NCBI GenBank assembly: GCA_046530765.1
Contig: JBHEQS010000004.1
Span: forward strand, 89,150-153,149
Length of the DNA: 64,000 nucleotides
Source of the DNA: Arsenophonus sp046530765
GTDB lineage: Bacteria > Pseudomonadota > Gammaproteobacteria > Enterobacterales > Enterobacteriaceae
Direction of reading: 5' to 3'
Shown here: positions 13,227 through 23,822 of the stretch, in pieces
How positions within the stretch are numbered: the stretch's first letter is position 1
Layout: the number at the start of each line of letters is the position of its first letter
Notes under the pieces: generated by a model
What the model was told of the DNA's origin: nothing
Seen by the model: the letters and a program-made list of their open reading frames with translations, nothing else
Databases searched by the model: none
Made by a program: the position numbers and the translations under genes

Positions 13227-13981
13227 ATTAAGTATTTTATATGAAAAAACATTATATTTTTTCGATATATAATTATATGGAAATTTATCTTTAATTTATT
13301 AGTATACTACACGCTAAAGTTTTAATTTCTAAAATAATCACTAAATATTATTTTATTACAACTAACATAATTATTCTAATAATATTAGTAAATATAATTA
13401 TATTATAGAATATATTTATTTAATGTACTAAATATAACTCAAAAAAAATGTTATGATATTAATCATATAATCCTATTATTTTATATTCAGTTACACCATT
13501 CTTTATATTATTTATTGTATTTCTATCTAAATTATATTTAAATAAGTAATCTTTATAAAATCAATATAAAATTTTAAGGAATCATTCATTTTTTTTTAAA
13601 ATTTTATATTGGTTTTATTATAAACAAGTTAATAATATCAGTAATGACAACTGTTGCAAACTTTGTTTTTTATTATTTCTTGTTATTAACAAAATTGTTA
13701 AATTTAATAAAATAATATATAGAATAACCAGTCTATTGCTATTAATAGTACTATTAATTAACTGCAAGTTTTTCAACCATATATTTAAATATTTGTCTTT
13801 AGTTGAGCGATTTACACAATTTATTGATCGTATGAACGCAACACTGACAATATGATTGCTATATTTTATGTATTATTCAAACATTATTGAACAATATTCA
13901 AATATAATCTATTACCCTATGTTTTTATAAAAAAATATACCATAATTTTATTAAATATATAATTAATATTTATATATGCAC

Positions 13982-14023
13982 GTTAATTCTATGCAAGCAG
14001 AGTTATGTGATCATAGAATTAAC
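13982..14023. repeat. 12-bp inverted repeat
   Basis: Arms GTTAATTCTATG (13982-13993) and CATAGAATTAAC (14012-14023) are perfectly complementary with an 18-nt spacer. It lies 48 bp before another hairpin at 14071. Confidence 0.7.
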
Positions 14024-14070
14024 TATAAAGTAATTAATAAAAATATGATTACTAAAAAGTTCTAACAGTG

Positions 14071-14103
14071 ATTTTATTATGCATTACTTTTGCATAATAA
14101 AAT
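14071..14103. repeat. 13-bp inverted repeat (hairpin)
   Basis: Arms ATTTTATTATGCA (14071-14083) and TGCATAATAAAAT (14091-14103) are perfectly complementary with a 7-nt loop. No gene is adjacent. Confidence 0.7.
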
Positions 14104-15393
14104 AGTTTTGATATAAAGTGAGCATGGCTTGTTTACTCTATATAGACTAGTTTTGGTATATAATTATTTTATAATTTTTTTTAATAACTACAAACGTATT
14201 TCCATAAAAATATAATTACTTATTATATAATTATCTACTAAATTAATCAGTTTTACATAATTAATTTACGTTACTTAATTTTATAGTAAAGATAATTAAT
14301 TTTTAATTTTACAATGATTTACGAGCATTTTTTTTTGTATTTTTTTTAAAAAAAATACAAGTTAAATATTATATAATTTTATATATCTTTTTATTTAAAT
14401 TATTAATTATTATGGTTACAACAAATTAAAGTTAACGTTTAATTTCTATTTTTATTATTTTAATTTATTGCGTTTATTTATAATAAATTTATAATTTTAA
14501 AAATTAATTCATCAGATTAATAAATAATTTTATGTGCAAATATACCGCCCAGTCACATTTCTATCTTTAGAATAAATTGATTACTTTTATTATTACTTAT
14601 TTATTTTTATTTGGATTTCTTTTATTATCATTGTTTTTAAAATTTTTTATCTTCACTATTCTTATAATTAGATAGATTGATAAAAAAGATTAATTAAGTT
14701 ATATAATTTTATGTAATTAAGATATATTAAGTATATTATATATTTTGTAACTAATAATGATATTTGTTCCACAAAAAAAACAAATACTATTTTTTTATAA
14801 AAAAATTATAGTTAAATTTCTATTTAATACTAAAGATTTTTTTTGTTTTTTTACTACTAATGCATTTTAATAACAAATACTTATTTTATTTGTTTTAATT
14901 TTAGCTCTAAATGTTTCTTATTAAAATTAATACATTAATTAAAATTTTATTTTAATTAAATATTTTTAAAAAAATTATTGAGATATCAAGAATAAAATTT
15001 TGATTAAACGCATTTTATTTAAAAATAGTTTTGTGATATATATAATTATCATTTAGTATACCTTTAACCACTTATCAGATTATGTTATTTTAATAAATGT
15101 ATCTTTCTGATTATTAATTGTATTAATAATTTTTAGATTATTATTTATGATAAATAATCAGTATTGCATATCTTAATATAATTTTTTTAAAAAAATTATA
15201 TTAGTTATTACTTATGAATCTGAATTTCTAAGTAATAATTAATATTTTATTAATAGCACTAATAAGTAATAAAATAATAGTAATGATAAGAAATATTTTT
15301 TCTTCTTATATAGAATATATTTATATAGAATATATTTTTAATAAAATGTCTTATTATTTGTGACTGTTTATAACAAAAGTCAGGATATAAAAT

Positions 15394-16089
15394 ATGTCAA
15401 CCTATATATTGGCAATTGATTCAGCTACTGAAGCGTGCTCTGTAGCACTGTTGCGCGATGGAAAAACTTTTACTAAATTTACAGTTTCTAACAAGGAACA
15501 TGCTAGAAAAATATTACCTATGGTAAATCAATGTCTTATTGATGCACATTTGAAGTTAAAAAATATTAATGTTTTAGCTTTTTGTCGTGGTCCTGGTAGT
15601 TTTGTTGGAGTGAGGATTGCTATTGGTATTGCTCAAGGGTTGGCATTTGGCGCCAATATACCTATGATAGGTGTATCTTCTCTGTTAACTATGGCACAAG
15701 GAGCTTTTCGTAAGTTAGGTGTAGAGAAAGTATTAGTAGCAATAAATGCAAAAATGGGAGAAATTTATTCTGCTTGTTATGAACTTAAATTAGATGGTTG
15801 TTGGGATGGTGAAGAGACAGAGTCACTGATAAAACCTGAGGAATTTTTAAAAAAAATAAATAAATTAAGTGGTCGATGGGCTATAGTCGGCACTGGTTGG
15901 TCAGACTATCCAATATTAAAAATGACAAATTTAAATTTATTGGAAACTGGTATTTTCTTATCTAATGCGCAAGATATGTTGTTTTTGGCATTAAAAAAGT
16001 GTGAAAAAGGAAAATTAATTAGTGCTGAAGAAGCATTTCCAATTTATTTATACAATGAAGTTAGTTGGAAAAAACTATATTCTTTATGA
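15394..16089 (+). CDS. tsaB: tRNA threonylcarbamoyladenosine biosynthesis protein TsaB
   Basis: TsaB (YeaZ) is the non-catalytic scaffold that pairs with TsaD, and with TsaE and TsaC, to make the t6A37 modification of ANN-decoding tRNAs. The product has 231 residues, the E. coli length. It opens with the ASKHA-fold motif ILAIDSATEACSVAL (about residues 5-19) and has the conserved CRGPGSFVGVRIAIGIAQGL block (about 64-83). The C-terminus has EAFPIYLYNEVSWKKL as in enteric TsaB. A ribosome-binding site (CAGGAT) precedes the ATG. The gene is isolated in gene-free DNA, which argues for strong selection to keep it. Confidence 0.96.
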   Translation: MSTYILAIDSATEACSVALLRDGKTFTKFTVSNKEHARKILPMVNQCLIDAHLKLKNINVLAFCRGPGSFVGVRIAIGIAQGLAFGANIPMIGVSSLLTMAQGAFRKLGVEKVLVAINAKMGEIYSACYELKLDGCWDGEETESLIKPEEFLKKINKLSGRWAIVGTGWSDYPILKMTNLNLLETGIFLSNAQDMLFLALKKCEKGKLISAEEAFPIYLYNEVSWKKLYSL

Positions 16090-17988
16090 TATTTATTTCA
16101 AATGATTAAACTATTTAAATCGATAATTCATTAAAATAAAATTAAACTTCTTACATTCATAAAATTATTTTACTGCATTAATAAACTTTATTTCTACTTT
16201 AATCAAAGAATATGTGTAATGTAAAGATGAAATAAAAATTTATTAATTAATGCAGAATATTATTTATCTTTATTTTTATTTTTATTTTTATAAAAAACAA
16301 ATTTTATAGATCAAATTATTTATAATTAAACAGAGATTAATAATTTAACTTAAGATTTAAGAAATAATTTTTATATAATATTATGATAAAATTATATGTA
16401 GAATATATACTATCTTATATGTTTTTGTTTCTATTGTATTATAAGGTGCTATATATAACTGTCATTAATATAAATACTAGTATTTAGTATTTAGTATTTA
16501 GTATTTAGTATTTATATTTAGTTTAAAAATTTATTTAGTCCAATAATGCGAAAAAACTATTTATGTATCAAATTACTAATTTTTAAATTAAATGAAATTA
16601 GATTTAAGTACTACGCCTAAGTTTAATAGGTTTTGATCTATAATGTATATAAATAATATTAATTCATCTTAGCATTATAATTTTAATTATATAATTATTA
16701 TGATGTTATCTCCTATGGATGCTTATATAACAGAATAATTAATATTATATAATAGAGTATCGATATATATTTATTAATTGATAATTTTTCTATCTTAAAG
16801 TACGCCTATGAATTAAAATAAAATAATAAACAAACATTAAAATTTTTTAATAAAATATTTTAATAAGATAAATGTACTTGATTTTAATTGCATTAAAGAT
16901 AAATTATAGATTAGGTTTTCCAACTATAGCTTTAACTATTTAAAAGAAATAAATATTGATTATAAGAATAATACCAAATATTTCATATATATGCTATATT
17001 TTTTGCTTAACTACATTATATAGATTATGTCTAAACTTACATCTTATATAATGAAAATGTTAATAACTTAGTGTAAGAAAAAGATAATGATTAATATTTA
17101 AATATTTATTAAATACATAAAATTTTGGATGTTGCTATTCATCAAAAGATATTTACATAAAGTTAAATTTCTAATACATATAAAATATTTAAAATATATT
17201 TTTATTAAAAATGAGAAATTTAAAATAAATAATAAAATATGTTTATTTTTACTGATATAAATAAAAGTATATTGCTTATTATTTTCTGAGTTCTTATTTT
17301 TTTACTCCTCAAAATATTAATACAGTCTGGTTGCTATTGTGGCTAATTGTATAATGAAACAGATAATATTGTTAGTTCTACGATAGGAGCATATTATTGT
17401 TAATATAGTTATTAAGAAAAATATTAATAATAATTTATTTTATTCGATTATTATTTTAAATCAATACCAATAATTATACAACAATTTGTAACTTTATGAA
17501 TAATATTAATTTTAATAAACGTCATAAAATTTTTATCAGTTATTAACATAATAATATAAAATTAAATTTTTTCTTATTATTACTACAAATCTTAATGATT
17601 AAATAAAAATATCATACAAAAATAAAAATAAAAATAAAAATAGTAAATGATATATACAATTATTTTAATGTATGTTTACTGTGATTATGATAAACAGTTA
17701 TATTTAAATTATTACAATTAAATTGATATTAATTATGGCTTTATGTTAATAATCTATATTGTATTTAAATAATATTAACTTCAGTTACTATTAATATTAA
17801 ATAATTTAGTAAAATTATCATCTTTAAATTTAGAAATCTATAAAATGTATTTATCAGAAACCTTTACTTGTTATAGCAAAGACTTAATTAAACAATAATA
17901 TTAATTATAAAAATAAATAAGATATACATATATGATATTAAATCAGTTATTTAACTTATTTTATAATTGTTTAATAAAATTTAACAAA
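16090..17988. other. 1.9 kb gene-free region between convergent tsaB and nrdF
   Basis: No supported gene. A 7-bp tandem array lies at 16479-16513 and 6-bp (ATTTTT/AAAAAT) runs lie near 16270 and 17620. A slightly less AT-rich islet at 17280-17410 shows short protein-like reading on the minus strand that I cannot assign. No clear terminator follows tsaB or nrdF. Confidence 0.6.
16479..16513. repeat. 7-bp tandem repeat (AGTATTT)5
   Basis: Five perfect consecutive copies of AGTATTT in gene-free DNA downstream of tsaB. This is a slippage-prone microsatellite. Confidence 0.85.
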
Positions 17989-18954
17989 TTAAAAGCTCCA
18001 ATCTTCATCTTCTGTATTAATCATTTTACCAATAATATAAGAAGAACCTGAACCAGAAAAGAAATCATGATTTTCATTAGCATTTGGTGATAACGCTGAT
18101 AAAATTACTGGATTAATATCTGTCATAGTTTCTGGAAAAATAGAATCATACCCTAAATTCATTAATGCTTTGTTAGCATTGTAGTGAAGAAAAGTTTTTA
18201 TATCTTCTGTCCAACCAAGATTATCATATAAAGATTCACTATATTTAATTTCATTCTCATATAAGTTTAATAATAATAAATAAGCAAAATCTTTTATTTT
18301 TTCTTTTTCTTTATCACTATATTTGATTAATGATTTTTGAAATTTATAACCGATATAATAACCATGAATCGCTTCATCTCTAATTATTAACCTAATAAGA
18401 TCGGCAGTATTTGTTAATTTTCCTCGGCTTGATAAGTACATTGGAAGATAGAATCCTGAATAAAATAAAAATGATTCTAAAAAAACACTTGCAATTTTTT
18501 TCTTAAGAGGATGATTATCATAATAATGCTCTAATATTAAAACAGATTTTTTTTGCAAATCACTATTTTCTTCACTCCACTTATAAGCGTCATCAACATC
18601 TGAAGTTAAGCAAAGTGTTGAAAAAATAGAACTATATGAACGAGCATGGACTGCTTCCATGAAGCTAATATTTGACATAACTGCTTTTTCATGAGGTGTT
18701 AATGCATCAGCCATCAATGCAGGTGATCCTACACTATTTTGGATAGTATCTAGCAATGTTAAGCCAGTGAAAACACGTATTGTTAATTTTTTTTCTTCTT
18801 TTGTTAATATATTCCAAGTTGGAATATCATTTGAAAGTGGAATTTTTTCTGGTAACCAAAAATTGCTAGTTAATTTATTCCACACCTCTAGATCTTTATC
18901 ATCTTCAATTCGGTTCCAATTAATTGCACGAATTATTAAATTTGTTGTTGTCAT
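17989..18954 (-). CDS. nrdF: class Ib ribonucleotide reductase, beta subunit NrdF
   Basis: Small subunit of the class Ib ribonucleotide reductase. It carries the dinuclear metal site (dimanganese in vivo in characterised enzymes) and the tyrosyl radical used by NrdE. The 321 residues match the family length (319 in E. coli). The expected ligand motifs are present in order: LLDTIQN (Asp), FMEAVHARSY (Glu, His and the radical Tyr), VFLESFLFYSGFY (Glu) and IIRDEAIHGYYIG (Glu, His). The C-terminal tail EDEDWSF fits the part that docks on NrdE. It is the last gene of nrdHIEF, starting 16 nt after the nrdE stop. Confidence 0.97.
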   Translation of the reverse strand: MTTTNLIIRAINWNRIEDDKDLEVWNKLTSNFWLPEKIPLSNDIPTWNILTKEEKKLTIRVFTGLTLLDTIQNSVGSPALMADALTPHEKAVMSNISFMEAVHARSYSSIFSTLCLTSDVDDAYKWSEENSDLQKKSVLILEHYYDNHPLKKKIASVFLESFLFYSGFYLPMYLSSRGKLTNTADLIRLIIRDEAIHGYYIGYKFQKSLIKYSDKEKEKIKDFAYLLLLNLYENEIKYSESLYDNLGWTEDIKTFLHYNANKALMNLGYDSIFPETMTDINPVILSALSPNANENHDFFSGSGSSYIIGKMINTEDEDWSF

Positions 18955-18970
18955 TTGTTAAACCCATAAA

Positions 18971-21100
18971 TTACAGCGTGCATGAAATGCACTCTTTAAC
19001 TTCAGTTCCTTCCAATGTCGATTGTCTTATGCGAATATAATAAAGAGTTTTAATACCTTTTTTCCATGCATATATTTGAGCACGATTAATATCTCTAGTG
19101 CTTGCACTATCAGTAAAAAAAAGAGTTAACGATAGTCCTTGATCAACATGTTGAGTAGCAGCTGCATAAGTATCAATAATTTTTTCTATTCCTATTTGAT
19201 AAGCATCTTGATAATATTTTAAATTCTTATTTGTTAAGTAAGGTGCTGGATAATATATGCGTCCAATTTTACCCTCTTTTCTAATTTCAATACGTGAAAC
19301 AATTGGATGAATACTTGAAGTTGAATTATTAATATAAGAAATAGATCCGGTTGGAGGAATTGCTTGTAAATTTTGATTATAAATACCATGCTTCATAATA
19401 GATTCTTTAAGTTTTTGCCAATCCTCAGAAGTCGGGAGATGAATGCCTGAACGTTTAAATAGATGATTTACTTTTTCGGTTTTAGGTTTCCATTGTTTAT
19501 TTATATACTTATCAAAATATTCACCAGAAGCATATTTTGAATTCTCAAATCCGTTAAAATATTGTCGACGCTCAATAGATAGCTTGTTTGATACATACAA
19601 TGCATAATAAGTTATAGCATAAAAATAGATATTTGTAAAATCAATCCCTTCCTCTGAACCATAATGAATGTGTTCAGACATCAAATAACCATGTAAATTC
19701 ATTTGCCCCAAACCAATGGCGTGTGATTTTTTATTACCTTCTTGAATGGATGGCACTGAATGGATTTGACTCATATCTGAAACAGCTGTTAATGCTTTAA
19801 TGGCAACTTCAATTGAATGAGGAAAATTTGGTGAATTCATTGTTTTAGCAATGTTCATTGATCCTAAATTACAACTAATATCTTTACCTACACGGCGATA
19901 ATATAAATTCTCATCGTAAATGCTAGCATTATTAACTTGTAAAATTTCTGAACACAGATTACTCATATTAATCCTACCGCAAATAGGATTCAAACGATTA
20001 GCATTATCTTCAAATAAAATATATGGATAACCTGATTCAAATTGAATTTCTGCTAAGATGAAAAAAAACTCACGGGCATTAATTTTTTGTTTGCGAATAT
20101 TTTTATTATTTACCATCTCTGCATATTTTTCAGTGATATTAATCTCAGACATAGGAACTGTGTAATGTTGTTCAATATCATAAGGTGAAAAAAGGTACAT
20201 ATCTTGATTTTTTTTAGCCAAATGAAATGTAATATCAGGAATTACTACGCCAAGTGATAGAGTTTTAATTCGGATTTTTTCATCAGCATTTTCACGCTTT
20301 GTATCTAAGAAATTTAAAATGTCTGGATGGTGTGCGTGTAAATAAACTGCACCTGCACCCTGTCTTGCACCAAGTTGATTTGCATAAGAAAAAGCATCTT
20401 CTAGCATTTTCATAACAGGTACTACTCCAGAAGATTGATTCTTGATTAGTTTTATTGGTGCACCAGCTTCACGCAAATTAGTTAATAAAAAAGCTACACC
20501 ACCACCTCGCTTTGATAGTTGCAAGGCAGAATTAACTGAGCGCCCGATTGATTCCATGTTGTCTTCTATTCTAAGCAAGAAACAAGATATTAGTTCTCCT
20601 CGCTGTTTTTTACCACAATTTAAAAAAGTTGGTGTTGCTGGGTGAAAACGCCCACTAATAATTTCCTCCAATAGATGTATAGCGAAAGGTTTGTTTCCTT
20701 GCGCAAGAGTTAGAGAAACCATACAAACTCTATCTTCATAACGCTCCAAGTAACGCCTTCCATCAAAAGTTTTTAATGTATATGTAGTGTAATATTTAAA
20801 AGCACCAAGAAATGTTTGAAATCTAAACTTATGGCTATAAGCCTTCTGGAAAAGTTTTTTAATGAAACTAAATTCATACTGCCCTAATATTTCAGATTCA
20901 TAATAATTTTCTGCAATTAAAAAATCTAGTTTTTCTTTCAAATTATGAAAGAAAACAGTATTTTGATTGACATGATAGCGGAAGTAATAATGAGCAGCTT
21001 CCTTATCCTTATCAAGTTGAATTTTATTATCTTTATCATATAGATTTAACATAGCATTTAGTGCATGATAATCAAGTTGTTCGTGATGATGAATTTTCAT
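18971..21100 (-). CDS. nrdE: class Ib ribonucleotide reductase, alpha subunit NrdE
   Basis: Catalytic subunit that reduces ribonucleoside diphosphates to deoxyribonucleotides, with electrons from NrdH and the radical from NrdF. The product is 709 residues (714 in E. coli). Visible features are the N-terminal region with YHALNAMLNL, the ATPTFLNCGK and RGELISCFLL blocks carrying active-site cysteines, the AIPPTGSISYINNSTSSIHP loop, and the C-terminal redox pair CISCTL. A GGAG ribosome-binding site precedes the ATG. It starts 19 nt after the nrdI stop, consistent with one operon. There are no internal breaks. Confidence 0.97.
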   Translation of the reverse strand: MKIHHHEQLDYHALNAMLNLYDKDNKIQLDKDKEAAHYYFRYHVNQNTVFFHNLKEKLDFLIAENYYESEILGQYEFSFIKKLFQKAYSHKFRFQTFLGAFKYYTTYTLKTFDGRRYLERYEDRVCMVSLTLAQGNKPFAIHLLEEIISGRFHPATPTFLNCGKKQRGELISCFLLRIEDNMESIGRSVNSALQLSKRGGGVAFLLTNLREAGAPIKLIKNQSSGVVPVMKMLEDAFSYANQLGARQGAGAVYLHAHHPDILNFLDTKRENADEKIRIKTLSLGVVIPDITFHLAKKNQDMYLFSPYDIEQHYTVPMSEINITEKYAEMVNNKNIRKQKINAREFFFILAEIQFESGYPYILFEDNANRLNPICGRINMSNLCSEILQVNNASIYDENLYYRRVGKDISCNLGSMNIAKTMNSPNFPHSIEVAIKALTAVSDMSQIHSVPSIQEGNKKSHAIGLGQMNLHGYLMSEHIHYGSEEGIDFTNIYFYAITYYALYVSNKLSIERRQYFNGFENSKYASGEYFDKYINKQWKPKTEKVNHLFKRSGIHLPTSEDWQKLKESIMKHGIYNQNLQAIPPTGSISYINNSTSSIHPIVSRIEIRKEGKIGRIYYPAPYLTNKNLKYYQDAYQIGIEKIIDTYAAATQHVDQGLSLTLFFTDSASTRDINRAQIYAWKKGIKTLYYIRIRQSTLEGTEVKECISCTL

Positions 21101-21119
21101 AAGTAAACTCCGTATTACT

Positions 21120-21536
21120 TTATTGCACTTTTTGTTGCCAAAATTGTAGAAATCCTTTTTGTACTTGTTGAATGTCTCGTTCAGTACCTAGTGATTCAAA
21201 ACAATAGAGCAATGGCACTTGGCATTTAACTGAAATAATATTACCAGCTATGGCGTAAGTTTTACCAAAATTACTATTTCCTGATGCAATAACTCCACGT
21301 AAAAATTTTCTATTTTCTTTTTGATTTAAAAAGAAAATAACAGGTTTAGGTACAGCTCCAATTGTACAACCACCGCCATATGTAGGTAATAATAAAACAT
21401 AAGGTTGTACTGCATTTATTGGTATTTCATTTTTATCAGTTGTAATACGTGTAGCAGGAATTCCTAATCTTTTTACAAATCGGTGACAATTTTCCGATTT
21501 ACTGGAATAGTAAATAAGTGATTGTGTTTTTATCAT
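21120..21536 (-). CDS. nrdI: flavodoxin-like protein NrdI
   Basis: NrdI is the small FMN protein that supplies the oxidant for assembly of the dimanganese-tyrosyl radical cofactor of NrdF. The 138 residues (136 in E. coli) contain LIYYSSKSENCHRFVKRLG at the N-terminus, the LLLPTYGGGCTIGAVPKPV glycine-rich FMN loop and the GVIASGNSNFGKTYAIAG segment. It lies 6 nt downstream of nrdH and directly upstream of nrdE, the canonical nrdHIEF order. Confidence 0.95.
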   Translation of the reverse strand: MIKTQSLIYYSSKSENCHRFVKRLGIPATRITTDKNEIPINAVQPYVLLLPTYGGGCTIGAVPKPVIFFLNQKENRKFLRGVIASGNSNFGKTYAIAGNIISVKCQVPLLYCFESLGTERDIQQVQKGFLQFWQQKVQ

Positions 21537-21542
21537 ATAATT

Positions 21543-21770
21543 TTAATTACTTGTTAGTTGGTTTATAATGTCTGGACGAAATCCTGACCAATGTTTATTA
21601 TCTGCTATTACAACTGGCGCTTGTTGATAGCCTAATTTGATAATAAACTGCAGTGCTTCAGGATCTTTTGTCAAATCTACAACATTATAAAATAAATTTT
21701 TACGTTTTAGAGCTATATAAGTTGTGTTGCACTGCATGCAATCTGGTTTGCTATATACTGTAATAATCAT
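21543..21770 (-). CDS. nrdH: glutaredoxin-like electron donor NrdH
   Basis: A 75-residue thioredoxin-fold protein that reduces NrdE. The redox centre CMQCNTT (Cys11-x-x-Cys14) is intact, followed by the cis-Pro region QQAPVVI and the SGFRPDI segment typical of NrdH. A strong ribosome-binding site (AAGGAG) lies upstream of the ATG. As first gene of the operon its upstream DNA (21771-21900) should hold the promoter. Imperfect palindromes are visible there at 21812-21830 and 21857-21868. Confidence 0.95.
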   Translation of the reverse strand: MIITVYSKPDCMQCNTTYIALKRKNLFYNVVDLTKDPEALQFIIKLGYQQAPVVIADNKHWSGFRPDIINQLTSN

Positions 21771-21811
21771 TGTTAACTCCTTAATTTTGGGATAACTAAG
21801 TTTATAGTTGA

Positions 21812-21868
21812 ATAGTATTATACATACTATATCTTGATTTATTTTTATTCAACTATACTATATGTAGT
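21812..21868 (-). promoter_or_regulatory. possible operator palindromes upstream of nrdHIEF
   Basis: Two dyads lie 42-95 bp upstream of the nrdH start. One, at 21812-21830, has 7-bp arms ATAGTAT/ATACTAT. The other, at 21857-21868, is ACTATATGTAGT with one mismatched pair. They vaguely resemble NrdR-type boxes, but the centre-to-centre spacing of about 41 bp is larger than the usual 31-32 bp. In such AT-rich DNA palindromes are common, so the call is weak. Confidence 0.25.
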
Positions 21869-22581
21869 GGTGTGTTATTTTTGATAGGAATTTAATCTAA
21901 CTTATTATTTCTTGTTGAAATAATTGTTAATATATTATATTAACAATATTCTAATATTTTAAAAAAATTATTATTATGTTGAATAATTATATTTATTTTA
22001 TTTCCATTGTCAGATGATAATAAAATAATGGCATTTATTTTGTTAAGAAAATAGATAGAAAAGTAAAAATATTTATATTAAACAATATATAAAGAATTAT
22101 ATAAGTATTTCATGTTGAATTAAATAATTCTTTATTATACGGTAAATTTGTTCTTATACTTCCTTTTAAAACTGTTTAACAACAATTTATTTAAATTTTG
22201 TATAGAAAATATCAAATTTATATAATAAACAACTTCGTTAAACTATTTTAATTTTTTATATATTTTACATAAAAAATTAGTAATTCTAGTTCTACTATTA
22301 TTTTGCATTATAATTTTATTAATCGTAATTCTAAATTGTTTTATTTCAGAAATGTACCATAAAAGTTATCTTTTAAATTATAAAATTATAGTTTATAAAA
22401 ATATTATTGGTTTTTAAATTTATTTAATTCTTTTTTTTATGGAAAGTATAAAGAATAAAGCATAATTTTCTTTCTTACGTAGGTATAAAAAGATCTATAT
22501 TTTATTATATAAAATGATTTTTGATTTTATAACTTTATAGTAATGATAATAAATATATCAGTTTATTTTACTTATTCAATA

Positions 22582-22620
22582 TATAATCTTTAATATTTGA
22601 ATAAAATATTAAAGATTATA
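22582..22620. repeat. 17-bp inverted repeat downstream of lipA
   Basis: Arms 22582-22598 and 22604-22620 are complementary over 17 bp (core AATCTTTAATATTT) with a 5-nt loop. It lies beyond the 22679-22715 hairpin relative to lipA and may be a second transcription stop or a chance AT-rich dyad. Confidence 0.5.
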
Positions 22621-22678
22621 ATAAAAAGAAATAACTTATTATAAATATTATCGTTATTTTATTTACTATAATATGCAT

Positions 22679-22715
22679 AACAACAGTTCTTCTTAGTTCA
22701 AAAAGAACTGTTGTT
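22679..22715 (-). terminator. possible terminator hairpin after lipA
   Basis: Arms AACAACAGTTCTT (22679-22691) and AAGAACTGTTGTT (22703-22715) form a perfect 13-bp stem with an 11-nt loop, starting 17 bp past the lipA stop. The stem is richer in G/C than its surroundings. The 3' flank on the minus strand is AT-rich but not a clean T-run, so an intrinsic terminator is plausible rather than certain. Confidence 0.5.
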
Positions 22716-22732
22716 AGAAACTAAATAATATA

Positions 22733-23698
22733 TTATTTAGTTTCTATTTTTTGTGCTTGCAAATCAGCATGATAAGATGAACGTACTAATGGTCCAGAAG
22801 CAACGCTTATAAAACCAATTTCTATTGCTTTATTTTTCATTTCTTTAAATTCTTCAGGACTGACATAACGCTTTACTGATAAATGATGCTGGCTAGGTTG
22901 AAGATATTGTCCCAAAGTTAGCATAGTAACGCCATTGTGGCGTAAATCATACATAACATCAATTATTTCTTCATTATTTTCTCCTAATCCAACCATTAAT
23001 CCTGATTTTGTTGGTATTTCAGGATGCATTTGTTTGAATTTTGATAATATTTTTAATGATAATTTATAATTTGCACCAGGGCGAACTTGATTATAAATAC
23101 GAGGAACGTTTTCAATATTATGATTGAAAACATCTGGTGGATTATTAGCTAGTATTTTTAAAGCACAATCTATCCTACCTCGGAAATCAGGCACTAGTAT
23201 TTCTATTTTAATATTTGGATTTTCATTTCTAATGGCATAAATGCTGTTAGCAAAATGCTGGGCTCCTCCATCGCGCATATCATCACGATCAACTGAAGTA
23301 ATAACAACATATCTTAATCCCATATCTTTAATAGCTTTTGCTAATTTTATAGGTTCATTTGGATCTGGAGCATTAGGGCGCCCATGACCAACATCACAGA
23401 ATGGACACTTACGAGTACATATAGAACCTAAAATCATAAAAGTTGCTGTACCATGATTAAAACATTCATGGATGTTTGGGCAAGATGCTTCTTCGCAAAT
23501 TGAATGTAATCCATTTTTACGAAGTACGTTTTTTATTTCTTTTATTCTAGTAGAATCAGCAGGAAGTTTTATTTTTAACCATTTAGGTTTAGGTAAAATT
23601 TTTACATTATCCGTTATTAATGTTTTTATATTAATTGCTGATATTTTATTAGAATCACGATACTTAATTCCTCGTTCTATTTTAATTAGTCTGTTCAT
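22733..23698 (-). CDS. lipA: lipoyl synthase
   Basis: Radical SAM enzyme that inserts two sulfurs into the octanoyl group attached to lipoyl domains. It completes lipoate made in place for pyruvate and 2-oxoglutarate dehydrogenases and the glycine cleavage system. The 321 residues equal the E. coli length, and all six cluster cysteines fall at E. coli positions: Cys68, 73 and 79 for the auxiliary cluster, and Cys94, 98 and 101 in CTRKCPFC for the radical SAM cluster. The C-terminal GPLVRSSYHA motif with the cluster-ligand serine is intact. It follows lipB on the same strand, as in E. coli, so lipoylation from octanoyl-ACP is complete. Confidence 0.97.
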   Translation of the reverse strand: MNRLIKIERGIKYRDSNKISAINIKTLITDNVKILPKPKWLKIKLPADSTRIKEIKNVLRKNGLHSICEEASCPNIHECFNHGTATFMILGSICTRKCPFCDVGHGRPNAPDPNEPIKLAKAIKDMGLRYVVITSVDRDDMRDGGAQHFANSIYAIRNENPNIKIEILVPDFRGRIDCALKILANNPPDVFNHNIENVPRIYNQVRPGANYKLSLKILSKFKQMHPEIPTKSGLMVGLGENNEEIIDVMYDLRHNGVTMLTLGQYLQPSQHHLSVKRYVSPEEFKEMKNKAIEIGFISVASGPLVRSSYHADLQAQKIETK

Positions 23699-23822
23699 AA
23701 CTACACCAGTTCATTCAATTTCCTATTGAATATCAATGATATATATTTATATATAAAAAATTAATTTTATCATAATTTGTATAATATTTCAATTTATTAT
23801 AATCATTTATAATTATAATAAA

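Larger units (their letters stand above)
10646..15393. other. 4.7 kb gene-free AT-rich region
   Basis: No open frame matches a known family. A short plus-strand stretch near 13800-13860 reads SLVERFTQFIDRMNATLTI before a stop. This has a protein-like look but no assignable identity. The region contains three strong inverted repeats (13174-13226, 13982-14023, 14071-14103). Nothing else is recognisable. Confidence 0.6.
21771..22732. other. intergenic region between nrdH and lipA
   Basis: About 960 bp without a gene. The nrdH-proximal part holds short palindromic elements that could be regulatory. The lipA-proximal part holds two hairpins (22582-22620, 22679-22715) that could end lipA transcription. 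It also marks a synteny break, because in E. coli nrdHIEF is far from lipA. Confidence 0.6.

Noticed and set aside
13800..13862. Short reading SLVERFTQFIDRMNATLTI that resembles the start of a TRAP small permease
   Set aside because: Only about 20 codons before a stop, with no neighbouring TRAP genes; chance similarity cannot be excluded.
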